This document shows, in pieces, positions 42,408-50,656 of a stretch of DNA of 64,000 nucleotides; within the stretch, counting starts at the first letter, position 1; every line of letters starts with the position of its first letter. The stretch comes from Aequorivita antarctica (GTDB lineage Bacteria; Bacteroidota; Bacteroidia; Flavobacteriales; Flavobacteriaceae), in NCBI RefSeq assembly GCF_007997155.1, contig NZ_VORT01000011.1, positions 29,350 to 93,349 on the forward strand, given 5' to 3'. The notes under the pieces were generated by a model. It was given only the letters and a program-made list of their open reading frames with translations, made no database searches and was not told where the DNA came from. The translations under genes were made by a program, and so were the position numbers.

Positions 42408-43309
42408 TATTTCGCTAATTCCATAAAGGCATCCTCTATATTGGGTTGCGCGGCTTCTATACTAATATTTGCTAGACCTTTGTTTTGCAGATAAGATTTT
42501 AAATCTGCTATTTGAAAAGAATCCCTTTTATCGGTGTAATGCACAAACTCTCCAAACGGAAATACGCTGTACAAATGCTTGTAACTCTGAAGTGCTTGTA
42601 TCAATTTGTACATATTATTTGCCCCCACATTATAAATAGTTTTAGGGAATTTGCTTACAATTGCTTTTGGAGTATCAATATCCAATATTTCGCCATCCTG
42701 AATCAGTGCAATTCTATCGCATAAAGCTGCTTCGTCCATATATGGAGTTGAAACCAATATGGTAATTCCTTTTTTCTGCAAGCGTTTCAGCATTTCCCAA
42801 AACTCTTTGCGCGAAACCGGATCCACTCCTGTTGTGGGTTCGTCCAGAAAAAGCACTTTGGGTTTGTGGATCAAAGCGCAGCACAGCGCGAGTTTTTGCT
42901 TCATCCCGCCTGAAAGTTTTCCTGCGCGTCGATCTTTAAAAGGTTCGATTTGCACATAAATATCCTCGATCAAGTCGTAGTTTTCTTCAATCGTCGTCCC
43001 GAAAATAGTGGCGAAAAATGTCAGGTTTTCTTCCACTGTCAAATCTTGATAAAGCGAAAACCGCCCTGGCATATAACCTACGGCGTTTCGAATAGCTTTA
43101 TAATCCTCTACAACATCAAATCCAGCAACTGTGGCAGTACCTTCATCAGGAATTAACAGTGTGGTCAAAATCCTGAAAATGGTAGTTTTTCCAGCACCAT
43201 CGGGGCCGATGAGGCCAAAGAGCTCGCCAGGTTCCACATCAAACGAAATGTCCTGCACCGCTTTTACCTTTTTATAGGATTTGCTGATATTGCTAAGGGA
43301 TATACTCAT
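42407..43309 (-). CDS. ABC exporter ATP-binding protein (YbhF N-half-like)
   Basis: A 300-residue ATPase with Walker A GPDGAGKT (about 36-43), canonical signature LSGGMKQKLALCCAL and Walker B VLFLDEPTTGVDP, plus a C-terminal extension (about 220-300) typical of multidrug DrrA-type ATPases. It abuts the OsmC gene end to start. With the atypical partner it likely forms an asymmetric ATPase pair. Confidence 0.93.
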   Translation of the reverse strand: MSISLSNISKSYKKVKAVQDISFDVEPGELFGLIGPDGAGKTTIFRILTTLLIPDEGTATVAGFDVVEDYKAIRNAVGYMPGRFSLYQDLTVEENLTFFATIFGTTIEENYDLIEDIYVQIEPFKDRRAGKLSGGMKQKLALCCALIHKPKVLFLDEPTTGVDPVSRKEFWEMLKRLQKKGITILVSTPYMDEAALCDRIALIQDGEILDIDTPKAIVSKFPKTIYNVGANNMYKLIQALQSYKHLYSVFPFGEFVHYTDKRDSFQIADLKSYLQNKGLANISIEAAQPNIEDAFMELAK

Positions 43310-43768
43310 TTACGCGTCTATTTTTATGGAGACTTCCATCGTAACTTTCGATTTTATTGAATTTGAAATCAAACAGGCTGCTTCCGATTTTTGAAGAATC
43401 TTTTCGGCACGCTCTCGGTCTTTTTCGTCTTTAATGGTTACAGTTGGCTCCAAAATTACTTCCGTCATTAAATATTTGCCGTCCACTCTCTCCATAACAC
43501 CTTTCGATTTGCAACTGAAACCAGAAAAATCCAGTTTTGAGTTTTCAGCGATTGCTAAAAACGTAGTCATCAAGCAACTGCTTACTGACGCAGTGAAAAG
43601 ATGTTCAGGCGACCAAATATTCGGCATTCCTTTTAGGAAATCTGGCGGTGTGGCCACTTCAATGCAGTTAGCAGTAATCGAATTACTACTTGCCAATTCT
43701 GGCGAGCACATCATTCCTTTTCGGTCTTGGTTCCAGTTTATATCTACGTTATAATGATGCTTTTCCAT
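43310..43768 (-). CDS. OsmC-family peroxiredoxin
   Basis: A 152-residue OsmC/Ohr-fold thiol peroxidase-like protein. The two conserved cysteines are in TASVSSCLMTTFLAIAE (about 67) and SEAACLISNSIKSKV (about 134), with the N-terminal Arg/Glu region. It is in the exporter operon, directly upstream of the ATPase gene and 17 bases after a lipoprotein gene. Likely detoxifies organic hydroperoxides or other electrophiles. Confidence 0.93.
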   Translation of the reverse strand: MEKHHYNVDINWNQDRKGMMCSPELASSNSITANCIEVATPPDFLKGMPNIWSPEHLFTASVSSCLMTTFLAIAENSKLDFSGFSCKSKGVMERVDGKYLMTEVILEPTVTIKDEKDRERAEKILQKSEAACLISNSIKSKVTMEVSIKIDA

Positions 43769-43785
43769 TATTTTTTGAGTTTTGT

Positions 43786-44286
43786 TTATTGAAAATAATT
43801 GTAATAACCTTCTAGATTTTCTTTGATGCTTGCAGTAATTTCAGAACCTTCTTCTGCAGTTGAAACTTTTCCCAAAGCTTCAACTTTCTCGATAAGTGGA
43901 TGAAGAAAAACGTGTAGATTATCGTGTGATGGACCTTTCATCGTACATTTTTTGATCACTACGTTTTTATCCTCATTTAGTTTTGAAGCCAAAGTGTGGT
44001 AATCTTCCACGGTTTTTGGGTCGCTGGCTTTAATTAAGCTGAGCATTTTGTTAACGCCTTCGGTTGTTTCCATATTGGCTTGCCATTTGCTACCGTTGTC
44101 CAGTTTTATCTCGTTTACCCAAGCATTGTTCATTGAATGGGTTTCGGCGGCCATTTCTTCCATTTCGTGTTTGTTTACTCCTTCGGTGGTTTCAACGGTT
44201 TCCGTGCTTTCTTCTTTGTGTTTGGTTTCATTACAGCCTATTAATAATGCTGAAATGATTGCTGTTGTTAAGATTGTTTTTTTCAT
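43786..44286 (-). CDS. hypothetical lipoprotein with repeated ETTEGVNK motif
   Basis: A 166-residue lipoprotein (lipobox LLIGC at residue 18). An acidic linker is followed by a helical domain with K-x-C-T-M-K-G-P-S-H-D-N-L-H-V-F-L-H-P-L, whose Cys, Met and His residues could bind metal. The eight-residue string ETTEGVNK occurs twice, at about 33-40 and 73-80. I know no function. Internal member of the exporter operon. Confidence 0.8.
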   Translation of the reverse strand: MKKTILTTAIISALLIGCNETKHKEESTETVETTEGVNKHEMEEMAAETHSMNNAWVNEIKLDNGSKWQANMETTEGVNKMLSLIKASDPKTVEDYHTLASKLNEDKNVVIKKCTMKGPSHDNLHVFLHPLIEKVEALGKVSTAEEGSEITASIKENLEGYYNYFQ

Positions 44287-44312
44287 AATTTAAAAGTTTA
44301 AGTGTTTAAATA

Positions 44313-44702
44313 TTAAGAGTTACTATTTCCGGCGAAAGCGATTACGTGACCATCCAAATCGGCTATGTATCCCACAATGTCACCCCAATCGCGGGCTTGC
44401 AGTTCACTGATGTTCTTTCCACCCAATTGGATGCCCCGCTCCAAATAATCAGCGGGATTTGTTAATTTTAAATACAATTCGCAACGCGGAATTCCATGGG
44501 CAATTTTGGGATGTGGCATTACTGGACAAAGAATATTCGAAATGCCACTTTCGGGCATCAACCCAAGTTTTACGGTTTCCGAAAGATTGAATTCAGTCAT
44601 TCCCGGTACGTTCAAACTAGGAGTTAAATTGAACAGTTTTTCATAAAACTCAGTACTCAAAACTTGATCCGAGACATATAATATAAATTCAACTGTTTCC
44701 AT
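44313..44702 (-). CDS. VOC-superfamily (glyoxalase/bleomycin-resistance fold) protein
   Basis: A 129-residue protein with two beta-alpha-beta-beta-beta repeats: F-I-L-Y-V-S-D-Q-x-x-S-x-x-F-Y-x-x-L-F at the start and A-R-D-W-G-D-I-V-G-Y-I-A-D-L-D-G-H-V-I-A-F-A at the end, as in PhnB/glyoxalase-like proteins. The D-x-D-G-H metal-ligand motif is present. Internal member of the exporter operon; could act on an electrophile or bind a drug. Confidence 0.88.
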   Translation of the reverse strand: METVEFILYVSDQVLSTEFYEKLFNLTPSLNVPGMTEFNLSETVKLGLMPESGISNILCPVMPHPKIAHGIPRCELYLKLTNPADYLERGIQLGGKNISELQARDWGDIVGYIADLDGHVIAFAGNSNS

Positions 44703-44716
44703 ATTTTTTATTTTTT

Positions 44717-44750
44717 ACTGACCACTGACCACTGACCACTGACCACTGAT
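44717..44750. repeat. heptanucleotide tandem repeat (ACTGACC)n
   Basis: Almost five copies of the 7-mer ACTGACC in a row, between the VOC gene and the adaptor gene in the exporter operon. The 7-base unit is not a multiple of three, but it lies outside both coding regions, so copy-number change would alter only the spacing. Confidence 0.85.
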
Positions 44751-44752
44751 TA

Positions 44753-45637
44753 CTAATTTCGAATCCACATCTCGGCGGGCATCCCAATTTTCAGGCTGCC
44801 ATCGTTTTTTACTGTAACTTTTACCGCATAAACTAGATTTACGCGCTCCTCTTTTGTTTGAATTATTTTCGGTGTGAATTCTGCAGAAGCCGAAATCCAA
44901 CTTATGGCACCTTTGTATTCTTTCATTTCTTCCCCCGAATCAATTTTAACAGTTACATCTTGCCCGATTTTAATATTCGGAAGTTGTGTTTCGCTTATGT
45001 AAACTCGAAGGGTCATTTCCTCTAAATCTGCTATTTTATAAAGTGGTTTTCCGAAGGAAACAATTTCGCCCGGCTCGGTATATTTAGTCAAAACCGTTCC
45101 CTTTATTGGATTAGTAATTTTACTTTTCGCAATCTGTTCCTCTATTTGCGCCACTTTGGCATCAATGGATTTTACCTCGTTTACTATGGGTGCATTTTGG
45201 GTTTCCACATTTTGAATTTGCTTTTTCAAAACATCCACTTGACTGTTGGCTTGATCTAATTGTCGTTGGGTGGCTGCATTTTCGTCAAACATATTTTGGA
45301 TGCGTTGTTGTTCCGTTTTGGCGGTTTGCAATTGTTGATTCAAAACACTTACTTGCGACCAAACGCCTCCCGATTTTGATGCAACTGTTTCCTTTGAAGC
45401 AAGAAGCTGTTGTTTGTTTAAATAAGGCTGAACTGTATCAACCAGTCCGACGATTGCTCCGTTTTCCAAAATTTGACCTTCCTCTAAATTTATAAATTCG
45501 AGTTTTCCGTTTGCTTCGGAAGAGATTGTGATTTCAGTAGCTTCAAAATTTCCGTAACCATCAGCTCTTTCACTGTTGGAACAGGAAAATAGACTTCCTG
45601 CCAAGCTTGCCAAAAACAATATTTTTATATTTTTCAT
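44753..45637 (-). CDS. HlyD/YbhG-like efflux adaptor lipoprotein
   Basis: A 294-residue membrane fusion protein with lipobox LFSC at residue 19, a lipoyl-like domain split by a coiled-coil hairpin (about 85-165; Q-L-Q-T-A-K-T-E-Q-Q-R-I-Q-N and Q-L-D-Q-A-N-S-Q-V), and a beta-barrel domain. It bridges the ABC exporter to the TolC-like channel encoded 13 bases upstream. Confidence 0.92.
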   Translation of the reverse strand: MKNIKILFLASLAGSLFSCSNSERADGYGNFEATEITISSEANGKLEFINLEEGQILENGAIVGLVDTVQPYLNKQQLLASKETVASKSGGVWSQVSVLNQQLQTAKTEQQRIQNMFDENAATQRQLDQANSQVDVLKKQIQNVETQNAPIVNEVKSIDAKVAQIEEQIAKSKITNPIKGTVLTKYTEPGEIVSFGKPLYKIADLEEMTLRVYISETQLPNIKIGQDVTVKIDSGEEMKEYKGAISWISASAEFTPKIIQTKEERVNLVYAVKVTVKNDGSLKIGMPAEMWIRN

Positions 45638-45650
45638 CGTAAATATTTAA

Positions 45651-46907
45651 TTAAAATCCCTTTATTATTTTGTAATTTGCCTTTGCGAGCGCCAGTTGGA
45701 CCTTGTGTAATTGTTGGTCAATTCTTGCCTCATAAAGATTGTTTAGTTCTGTTATATATTCCGAAGAAGTAATGGCGCCATTCTGTAATTGTGAAGTCGT
45801 GGCCTTTAAAACTTGCTCACGCAGTTCAATGATTTCCAAATCTTTTAGTAACATGGCTTCATATTTATCAATGTCACTTTCAGCTTCTTTTTGTTGCATT
45901 TCGTTGTTCAACACAAAAGTTTCTTTTTCTGTGGAAACTATTTCTTTTGAAATATCGACAGCCTGTTTTTTATCCTTCGTTTTTCCCCAATCAAAAATGT
46001 TCCAATTCAATTTCAACCCAACCATATAGAAATCCTGAAATGAATTGTCCAACATATTCAATCCTGGATTGCCATAACCGGCCTGCCCAAAACCCAAAAG
46101 TTTGGGATAATTTTCTTTTGAAATAACTTCTTTTGAAGTTTCAAGTTGTGTTTTTTGCAGCTCAAAAAGCTCCAGTTCGGGTCGCTTCGAATCAATTTCT
46201 GGAGCAACCAAAATGTCTGGATTGTCCAAGGTTGTATCATTGCCCAAATTCTGAAAAATCAGCAAAGAGAGGTTTTTCAGTGCCTTTTCTCTGTCAAAAT
46301 TAATTTGCAAAAGCTGTTGTTTCAGTTTCAGTAGCTCCGCTTTCAGCATTTGTTCAGAAGCGGGGAGAGCTGCGCCGTATTTCACGCCGGCGTTTGCTTC
46401 TTTTAAGCGTGCATCGAGCTGCTCCATTTTTGAAAGGAGTAATTTTTCCTGTTCCTGAAAGAGTAAAACACTGAAATAATTTTGGTTAATCCGCGATTTT
46501 AACGTGTAAAGATTGACGGCAATTTGTTGTTGTTGTGCAGCTAGTTCTGCAGTTTTCAGTTTTGTGTTCGCCGCAATATTTCCGCCGTTATAAATCAACT
46601 GGGTTGCATCCAGCGTGGCGCGATATTGGTCTTTGTTGGGTGGCACAACGGTAGAATTTGGTATTTGTAAGGGAAATTCAATAACGTCTGATTGATAGGT
46701 AGCCTGCGCATTTAAATCCAATTTTGGAAGCCTTTCTTTTTCCAAAACCTTAATTTCAGAGTTTGCTTTTTCTTCTAATAATGCGGTTTGTTTCGCCAAC
46801 GGATAGTTTTTTTCCCCTAGGACGTAGCACTCTTCCAAAGTGAGCGTTTGCTGGGCAAATACTAAGATGGGAGTGATTGCGAAAATTATAAATAGAAACT
46901 TTTTCAT
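45651..46907 (-). CDS. TolC-family outer-membrane efflux protein
   Basis: A 418-residue outer-membrane channel with signal peptide MKKFLFIIFAITPILVFAQ and two efflux-protein repeats with long helices. Its start overlaps the TetR-gene end by 4 bases, so the channel is translated directly after the repressor. Partner of the YbhG-like adaptor. Confidence 0.93.
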   Translation of the reverse strand: MKKFLFIIFAITPILVFAQQTLTLEECYVLGEKNYPLAKQTALLEEKANSEIKVLEKERLPKLDLNAQATYQSDVIEFPLQIPNSTVVPPNKDQYRATLDATQLIYNGGNIAANTKLKTAELAAQQQQIAVNLYTLKSRINQNYFSVLLFQEQEKLLLSKMEQLDARLKEANAGVKYGAALPASEQMLKAELLKLKQQLLQINFDREKALKNLSLLIFQNLGNDTTLDNPDILVAPEIDSKRPELELFELQKTQLETSKEVISKENYPKLLGFGQAGYGNPGLNMLDNSFQDFYMVGLKLNWNIFDWGKTKDKKQAVDISKEIVSTEKETFVLNNEMQQKEAESDIDKYEAMLLKDLEIIELREQVLKATTSQLQNGAITSSEYITELNNLYEARIDQQLHKVQLALAKANYKIIKGF

Positions 46908-47518
46908 TTTTTTATTGAATTGATAATAAACTCCGAAACTGCAGTTTTACGCTGTTCCATTAATTGTTTAAAACCCTTGTCGTCAATTTTCAAAAACCCT
47001 TTTATCAATGGAGTAGCAATGAATGGGAAAATATTCAGCGAAATAATATTGATAAAGAGTTGCTCGCCGTCAATGGGTTTCAAAATGCCTTTTTCTACTT
47101 CAGCCGTAACTTGGTTTTTAAATTTTTCCAGTGTTGGAAAAGCGGTGTTTTGCTGTATTTTTTCAAAAAATTTTGGGTTTCGGTTCAGTTCCTGAATAAT
47201 GAAATTAGGAAGGTAGGGGTGCTTTGTTATAAAGGAAATGTAATTATGTGTGAAGTTTTTCACTTTGTCCTCAATCGATGAATCGTCGTTTAAAATTTTG
47301 TTCAATTGCGGGGCCAGAAGAGAAAAGGCATTGCTAAAAACCGCTTCAAAAAGTAATTGTTTGCTTCGGTAATAATAATGTAGCATCGCTTTATTAATAC
47401 CTGCTTCGTTCGCAATTTCCTGCATACGCGCACCATCCATTCCCTTTTTTTGAAATACATTTTTTGCGGCGTCCAGTATTTGCCCTTCGGTGTCTATATT
47501 TTTATTTGTTTTTGCCAT
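46904..47518 (-). CDS. TetR/AcrR-family repressor of exporter operon
   Basis: A 204-residue regulator with an N-terminal HTH (I-L-D-A-A-K-N-V-F-Q-K-K-G-M-D-G-A-R-M-Q-E-I-A-N-E-A-G-I-N-K split over residues 14-45, then Y-Y-R-S-K) and a helical ligand domain. It is the first gene of the operon, overlaps the TolC gene by 4 bases, and a dyad in front of its start is a probable operator, so it likely represses itself and the whole pump. In E. coli the equivalent ybh operon is controlled by CecR (YbiH). Confidence 0.93.
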   Translation of the reverse strand: MAKTNKNIDTEGQILDAAKNVFQKKGMDGARMQEIANEAGINKAMLHYYYRSKQLLFEAVFSNAFSLLAPQLNKILNDDSSIEDKVKNFTHNYISFITKHPYLPNFIIQELNRNPKFFEKIQQNTAFPTLEKFKNQVTAEVEKGILKPIDGEQLFINIISLNIFPFIATPLIKGFLKIDDKGFKQLMEQRKTAVSEFIINSIKK

Positions 47519-47534
47519 TTTTCAACTTTATGGT

Positions 47535-47550
47535 TTAACCATTTGGTTAA
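47535..47550. promoter_or_regulatory. candidate TetR operator
   Basis: The perfect palindrome TTAACCATTTGGTTAA lies 17 bases upstream of the TetR gene start, where a repressor would block transcription. It is unlike the Crp/Fnr-type dyads. Confidence 0.6.
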
Positions 47551-47618
47551 CAAAAGTACATAATATATCTTTACACAGAAGATTTTTAGGGAAATTTTAA
47601 AAATTATCCAATAATGAC

Positions 47619-47661
47619 TGATGAATATCATTTTTGAATGTTCAGGAATACTTTAAGTTTA
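47619..47661 (+). promoter_or_regulatory. TGAT-N4-ATCA dyad and -7 element for lipoprotein gene
   Basis: The dyad TGATGAATATCA lies at 47619-47630. TAAGTTTA (one mismatch) lies at 47654-47661, starting 29.5 bases from the centre. The predicted start near 47666 leaves a 107-base leader, longer than at the other sites. Confidence 0.55.
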
Positions 47662-47772
47662 TTGTTTCTTTTGTTATTACTTCAAAATTTAAAAAAACAG
47701 AAGCGTATATTTACAAATTATTGATTAATAAGTAAATACGGCACTGAGTAATTAATTTTTAAATAAAATACG

Positions 47773-48405
47773 ATGCAAAAATTATTCGCCATAGCAATTT
47801 TCACACTACTGCTTTCCGGTTGTTCCAGCAGCAAGTTGGTGGATGAATATATAAATACGGAAAGTCCAAATTTTCAAGCTAATAAAGTTTTGGTGGTTGG
47901 TTTAACTCCAGATGGAGAACTCCAGCGCCAATTTGAGTATAGTCTGCTACAAGCTTTGGAAGCCGAAGGTGTGATTGCTGTGAAAAGCGTTGATTATTTC
48001 GAAAGTACTTTTAATGAAAACATTCAAACGGAAGAGAACTTAAAAAATATTGAAAAAGAACTGCTGGATGCTGGTTTTGATGCGGTTCTTTTTTCAAAGG
48101 TCACTGGGCAGGAAAACAAGGTAACTATTAGACAATCTTACCGAAACCTCACAAAATCATTTGAGTCATTCAGTGATTATTATAACGAAAATAGGCCTGT
48201 TTACGGCAACCAGCAAACGGAGGATTATCCAGTTTACAACACTGAGACTTCTTTGTATTGCCTTTGTCCAGGCGAGGAGCGAGATTTAATATGGCGCGGA
48301 AAAATAGACATTGTTGATCCCCCGGGAGCTGCATCTACCATTCGCGATTATGTAAAAACACTTGTGCAAACGCTCGAAAAGAACAATCTTTTGATAGTAA
48401 AATAA
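47773..48405 (+). CDS. hypothetical lipoprotein
   Basis: A 210-residue lipoprotein (lipobox LLSGC at residue 17). The mature domain looks alpha/beta: VLVVGLTPDGELQRQFEYSL, then LEAEGVIAVKS and L-L-D-A-G-F-D-A-V-L-F-S-K-V-T-G, with C-L-C-P-G-E-E-R-D-L-I-W-R-G near the end. The pattern resembles DUF4136-like or GNA1162-like outer-membrane lipoproteins but I cannot name it. An FNR-type site lies upstream, and its stop faces the convergent USP gene 14 bases away. Confidence 0.8.
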   Translation: MQKLFAIAIFTLLLSGCSSSKLVDEYINTESPNFQANKVLVVGLTPDGELQRQFEYSLLQALEAEGVIAVKSVDYFESTFNENIQTEENLKNIEKELLDAGFDAVLFSKVTGQENKVTIRQSYRNLTKSFESFSDYYNENRPVYGNQQTEDYPVYNTETSLYCLCPGEERDLIWRGKIDIVDPPGAASTIRDYVKTLVQTLEKNNLLIVK

Positions 48406-48418
48406 CTTTTTCACAAAC

Positions 48419-49246
48419 TCACTCGTGAAGTATCAAGAGTGGTATAGGAGAAGTGTAATTAATTTTAGAAGTTTCTGATCCAAAAATGAAACGGTCCAAA
48501 AAGCTTTTATGCTCCACAACCATTGCGTGAAGCTGAACGGGTATTAGCTGCTCAAATGCATTAATGGCTATTGATGCGGGAATGTTTTTTATAGAGAAAC
48601 GCTCAAAACCAATTTCCTTGAACACATCTTCCGTTTGGTTTCTTTGAGCTACCAGTTCAATATTTTCTTCCTCTATTTCAAGAATTTTCAGGGATGCTTT
48701 GTGTTTTTTAACTATTTCTGAAACAACATTGAGCGATTTGTTAGGTACATCGTATTGATAATTAAGCGACAGCAAAACAGAATTAATTTTTTCAAAAATA
48801 AATCCTTCTGGGACCACAATAACAGGGCAATCAACCTTTCGTATAATTTTTAAGGTGTTGCTCCCAAAAACAACTTCTTCAGCTCCCGTAGCTCCGTTAG
48901 TTCCCATAACTATAAGTTCAATATTGTACAGGGCAACCGCTTGGTTTACAGCATCAATAATATTGTCAAAGTCAATTTTGGGAACAAAAGTGAAATCTTC
49001 CTTTGCAGAAATTGATTTACAAAATTGAACTATTTTCTCAAGCTCCTTTTTATTATCATTCAGAATGCCATCATAAACCGAAGTACCAGGAGCGCCGTAA
49101 AGTACATCTGCTGTTATATAGCCCGATGGTTTTTGCGAATTGAGAATATTAAATGTGCAAGTTTCACCTTCAAAAAAAGCCATAGCAAACCTAATGGCAT
49201 TCTTTGAGTTTTCTGAAAAATCTGTGGGTAAAAGAATGTTTTTCAT
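48419..49246 (-). CDS. universal stress protein, tandem-domain
   Basis: A 275-residue protein starting KNILLPTDFSENSKNA. The first domain has the ATP signature in IVMGTNGATGAEEVVFGSN; the second is degenerate. It is divergent from the nos operon, and each has its own FNR-type promoter in the shared intergenic region, so both should respond to the same regulator. Confidence 0.93.
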   Translation of the reverse strand: MKNILLPTDFSENSKNAIRFAMAFFEGETCTFNILNSQKPSGYITADVLYGAPGTSVYDGILNDNKKELEKIVQFCKSISAKEDFTFVPKIDFDNIIDAVNQAVALYNIELIVMGTNGATGAEEVVFGSNTLKIIRKVDCPVIVVPEGFIFEKINSVLLSLNYQYDVPNKSLNVVSEIVKKHKASLKILEIEEENIELVAQRNQTEDVFKEIGFERFSIKNIPASIAINAFEQLIPVQLHAMVVEHKSFLDRFIFGSETSKINYTSPIPLLILHE

Positions 49247-49269
49247 TACAAGTTTTTAAAATTTTTTAT

Positions 49270-49312
49270 CAAATATAATTTTTCAAGGCCGCTTCAAAAA
49301 TGACTTTAATCA
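49270..49312 (-). promoter_or_regulatory. TGAC-N4-ATCA dyad and TAnnTTTG promoter for USP (minus strand)
   Basis: The dyad TGACTTTAATCA lies at 49301-49312. On the minus strand a perfect -7 element TATATTTG runs from 49277 to 49270, starting 29.5 bases from the centre; predicted start near 49265, 19 bases before the start codon at 49246. Confidence 0.75.
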
Positions 49313-49404
49313 TACAACGGTAAAAGTGTTTTTTTAATTTATTACTTTGAAATTGAAAGATTTGCCTATAATTTTTATTTAGAGGACAAAATACTCCTTT
49401 TGTA

Positions 49405-49447
49405 TGATAAAAGTCATATTCTATTTCTCTTTCGAATCTTAATTTTG
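49405..49447 (+). promoter_or_regulatory. TGAT-N4-GTCA dyad and TAnnTTTG promoter for nos operon
   Basis: The dyad TGATAAAAGTCA lies at 49405-49416, within TATGATAAAAGTCATA. A perfect -7 element TAATTTTG lies at 49440-49447, starting 29.5 bases from the centre; predicted start near 49452, 20 bases before ATG 49472. Confidence 0.75.
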
Positions 49448-49471
49448 CCTTGTAAAATAATTTTATCAACT

Positions 49472-49975
49472 ATGAAAAATATAATGAAATCACTAGCCGC
49501 AATCGCAATCATTACTTTGATAAGCTGTGGCGGAAAAGAAGAAAAAAAGAACGATGGTATCCAGATTGGCCAAAAGTCAGCTGCTACTGAAACCCCTAAA
49601 GAGGAGCCAGCCGCAACTGTAAAGCCATCGGAAATGATCGATTTAACAAACAAAGGAGTTGGGCCGATTAAAAGTTTGGAGCTTCCAGCTACAATTGACA
49701 ATGCAATGGCTGCAAAAGGAATGGAGGTTTATAAAACAAAATGTATGGCCTGCCATAAACCGGACAAAAAATTTGTTGGTCCAGCACCAAAAGATATCTT
49801 ACTAAGACGTACACCAGAATGGATTATGAATATGATTTTGGATCCTGAGGATATGATTAAAAAAGATCCATTAGCAAAAGCACTTCTTATAGAGTTTAAT
49901 GGTTCTCCAATGGCTAATCAAGGTCTTACCGAAGAAGAAGCCAGACAAGTATTGGAATATTTTAGGACACTTTAA
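49472..49975 (+). CDS. c-type cytochrome lipoprotein of nos cluster
   Basis: A 167-residue mono-haem cytochrome c with lipobox LISC at residue 19 (from ATG 49472; the longer frame from 49400 would pass through the promoter). Haem site CMACH is at about residues 90-94 and the Met ligand is likely in GSPMANQGL. An acidic/Thr/Pro linker joins anchor and domain. It is the first gene behind the nos promoter and is a likely electron donor to NosZ, as cytochromes c are in clade II systems. Confidence 0.93.
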   Translation: MKNIMKSLAAIAIITLISCGGKEEKKNDGIQIGQKSAATETPKEEPAATVKPSEMIDLTNKGVGPIKSLELPATIDNAMAAKGMEVYKTKCMACHKPDKKFVGPAPKDILLRRTPEWIMNMILDPEDMIKKDPLAKALLIEFNGSPMANQGLTEEEARQVLEYFRTL

Positions 49976-49993
49976 TTTATACTTAAACAACCA

Positions 49994-50026
49994 AACCCCT
50001 TGCAGGGTCTAGGCCCTGCAAGGTTT
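49994..50026. repeat. palindromic intergenic element in nos operon
   Basis: CCTTGCAGGG at 49998-50007 pairs perfectly with CCCTGCAAGG at 50014-50023 around TCTAGG; flanking AAACC and GGTTT can extend the stem. It lies between the cytochrome and fasciclin genes. It has little T-tract, so it may be a processing or stability hairpin, or a dispersed palindromic repeat. Confidence 0.6.
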
Positions 50027-50044
50027 TAAAAACCAAAACCAAAA

Positions 50045-50623
50045 ATGAAAACGACACTTAAACTGCTATTTGTTTCAGCTGCAATCCTCGTGTTTTCAGC
50101 TTGCAAAAACGAAACAACAACCGACGGTGACGGAACTGCTGTTGAAAGTTCCACAACAACCGAAGCCACTACTGAAAGACAAGGACAGGCATTTATTGAA
50201 AATGACGAATCAAAACCGAATATACTTCAAATTGCAATTGGTTCGCCCGACCACACAACACTTGTTGCCGCAGTTCAAGCGGCAGGCTTGGAAAATTCAT
50301 TGGTAAATGCAGGTCCATTGATGGTCTTTGCGCCTACAAATGCTGCATTTGACGCCTTGCCTGCAGGAACTGTGGAAGAGTTGTTAAAACCTGAAAACAA
50401 GGAGAAACTCGCTTATATCTTGAAAAACCACGTAACCCCTGGGAACTATTCTAAAGATTTTTTGAAAAAATTTAAAAAACTGGGTCAAGCAGGTGGTGAA
50501 AGCGTCACCGTTGAAGTTATAGGTGAAGATGTATTTGTAGGTGGTGCCAAAATCCTTGCGAGCGTACCCGCCGGAAACGGGATAGTACATGTGGTTGACA
50601 AAGTGATTTTACCAGCAAATTAA
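50045..50623 (+). CDS. fasciclin-domain lipoprotein
   Basis: A 192-residue lipoprotein (lipobox VFSAC at residue 20) with a Thr/Glu-rich linker and one fasciclin/FAS1 domain (about 60-192): TTLVAAVQAAGL, then GPLMVFAPTNAAFDALP, the YILKNHVTPG block and N-G-I-V-H-V-V-D-K-V-I-L-P. FAS1 domains mediate adhesion or protein contact. It is placed between the cytochrome c and nosZ genes; the role there is not known. Confidence 0.92.
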   Translation: MKTTLKLLFVSAAILVFSACKNETTTDGDGTAVESSTTTEATTERQGQAFIENDESKPNILQIAIGSPDHTTLVAAVQAAGLENSLVNAGPLMVFAPTNAAFDALPAGTVEELLKPENKEKLAYILKNHVTPGNYSKDFLKKFKKLGQAGGESVTVEVIGEDVFVGGAKILASVPAGNGIVHVVDKVILPAN

Positions 50624-50656
50624 CCAATTGAATAATATAATTTAAACAAGAGAACA

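Noticed and set aside
44717..44750. CRISPR array
   Set aside because: The unit is a 7-mer without spacers; no cas genes in the window.
44810..44830. Extra GTAAC-type site
   Set aside because: GTAACTTTTACCGC lies inside the adaptor coding region and its right half does not match.
47534..47551. Further class 1 dyad before the TetR gene
   Set aside because: TTAACCATTTGGTTAA has an N2-type centre and different half-sites, so it fits a TetR operator better.
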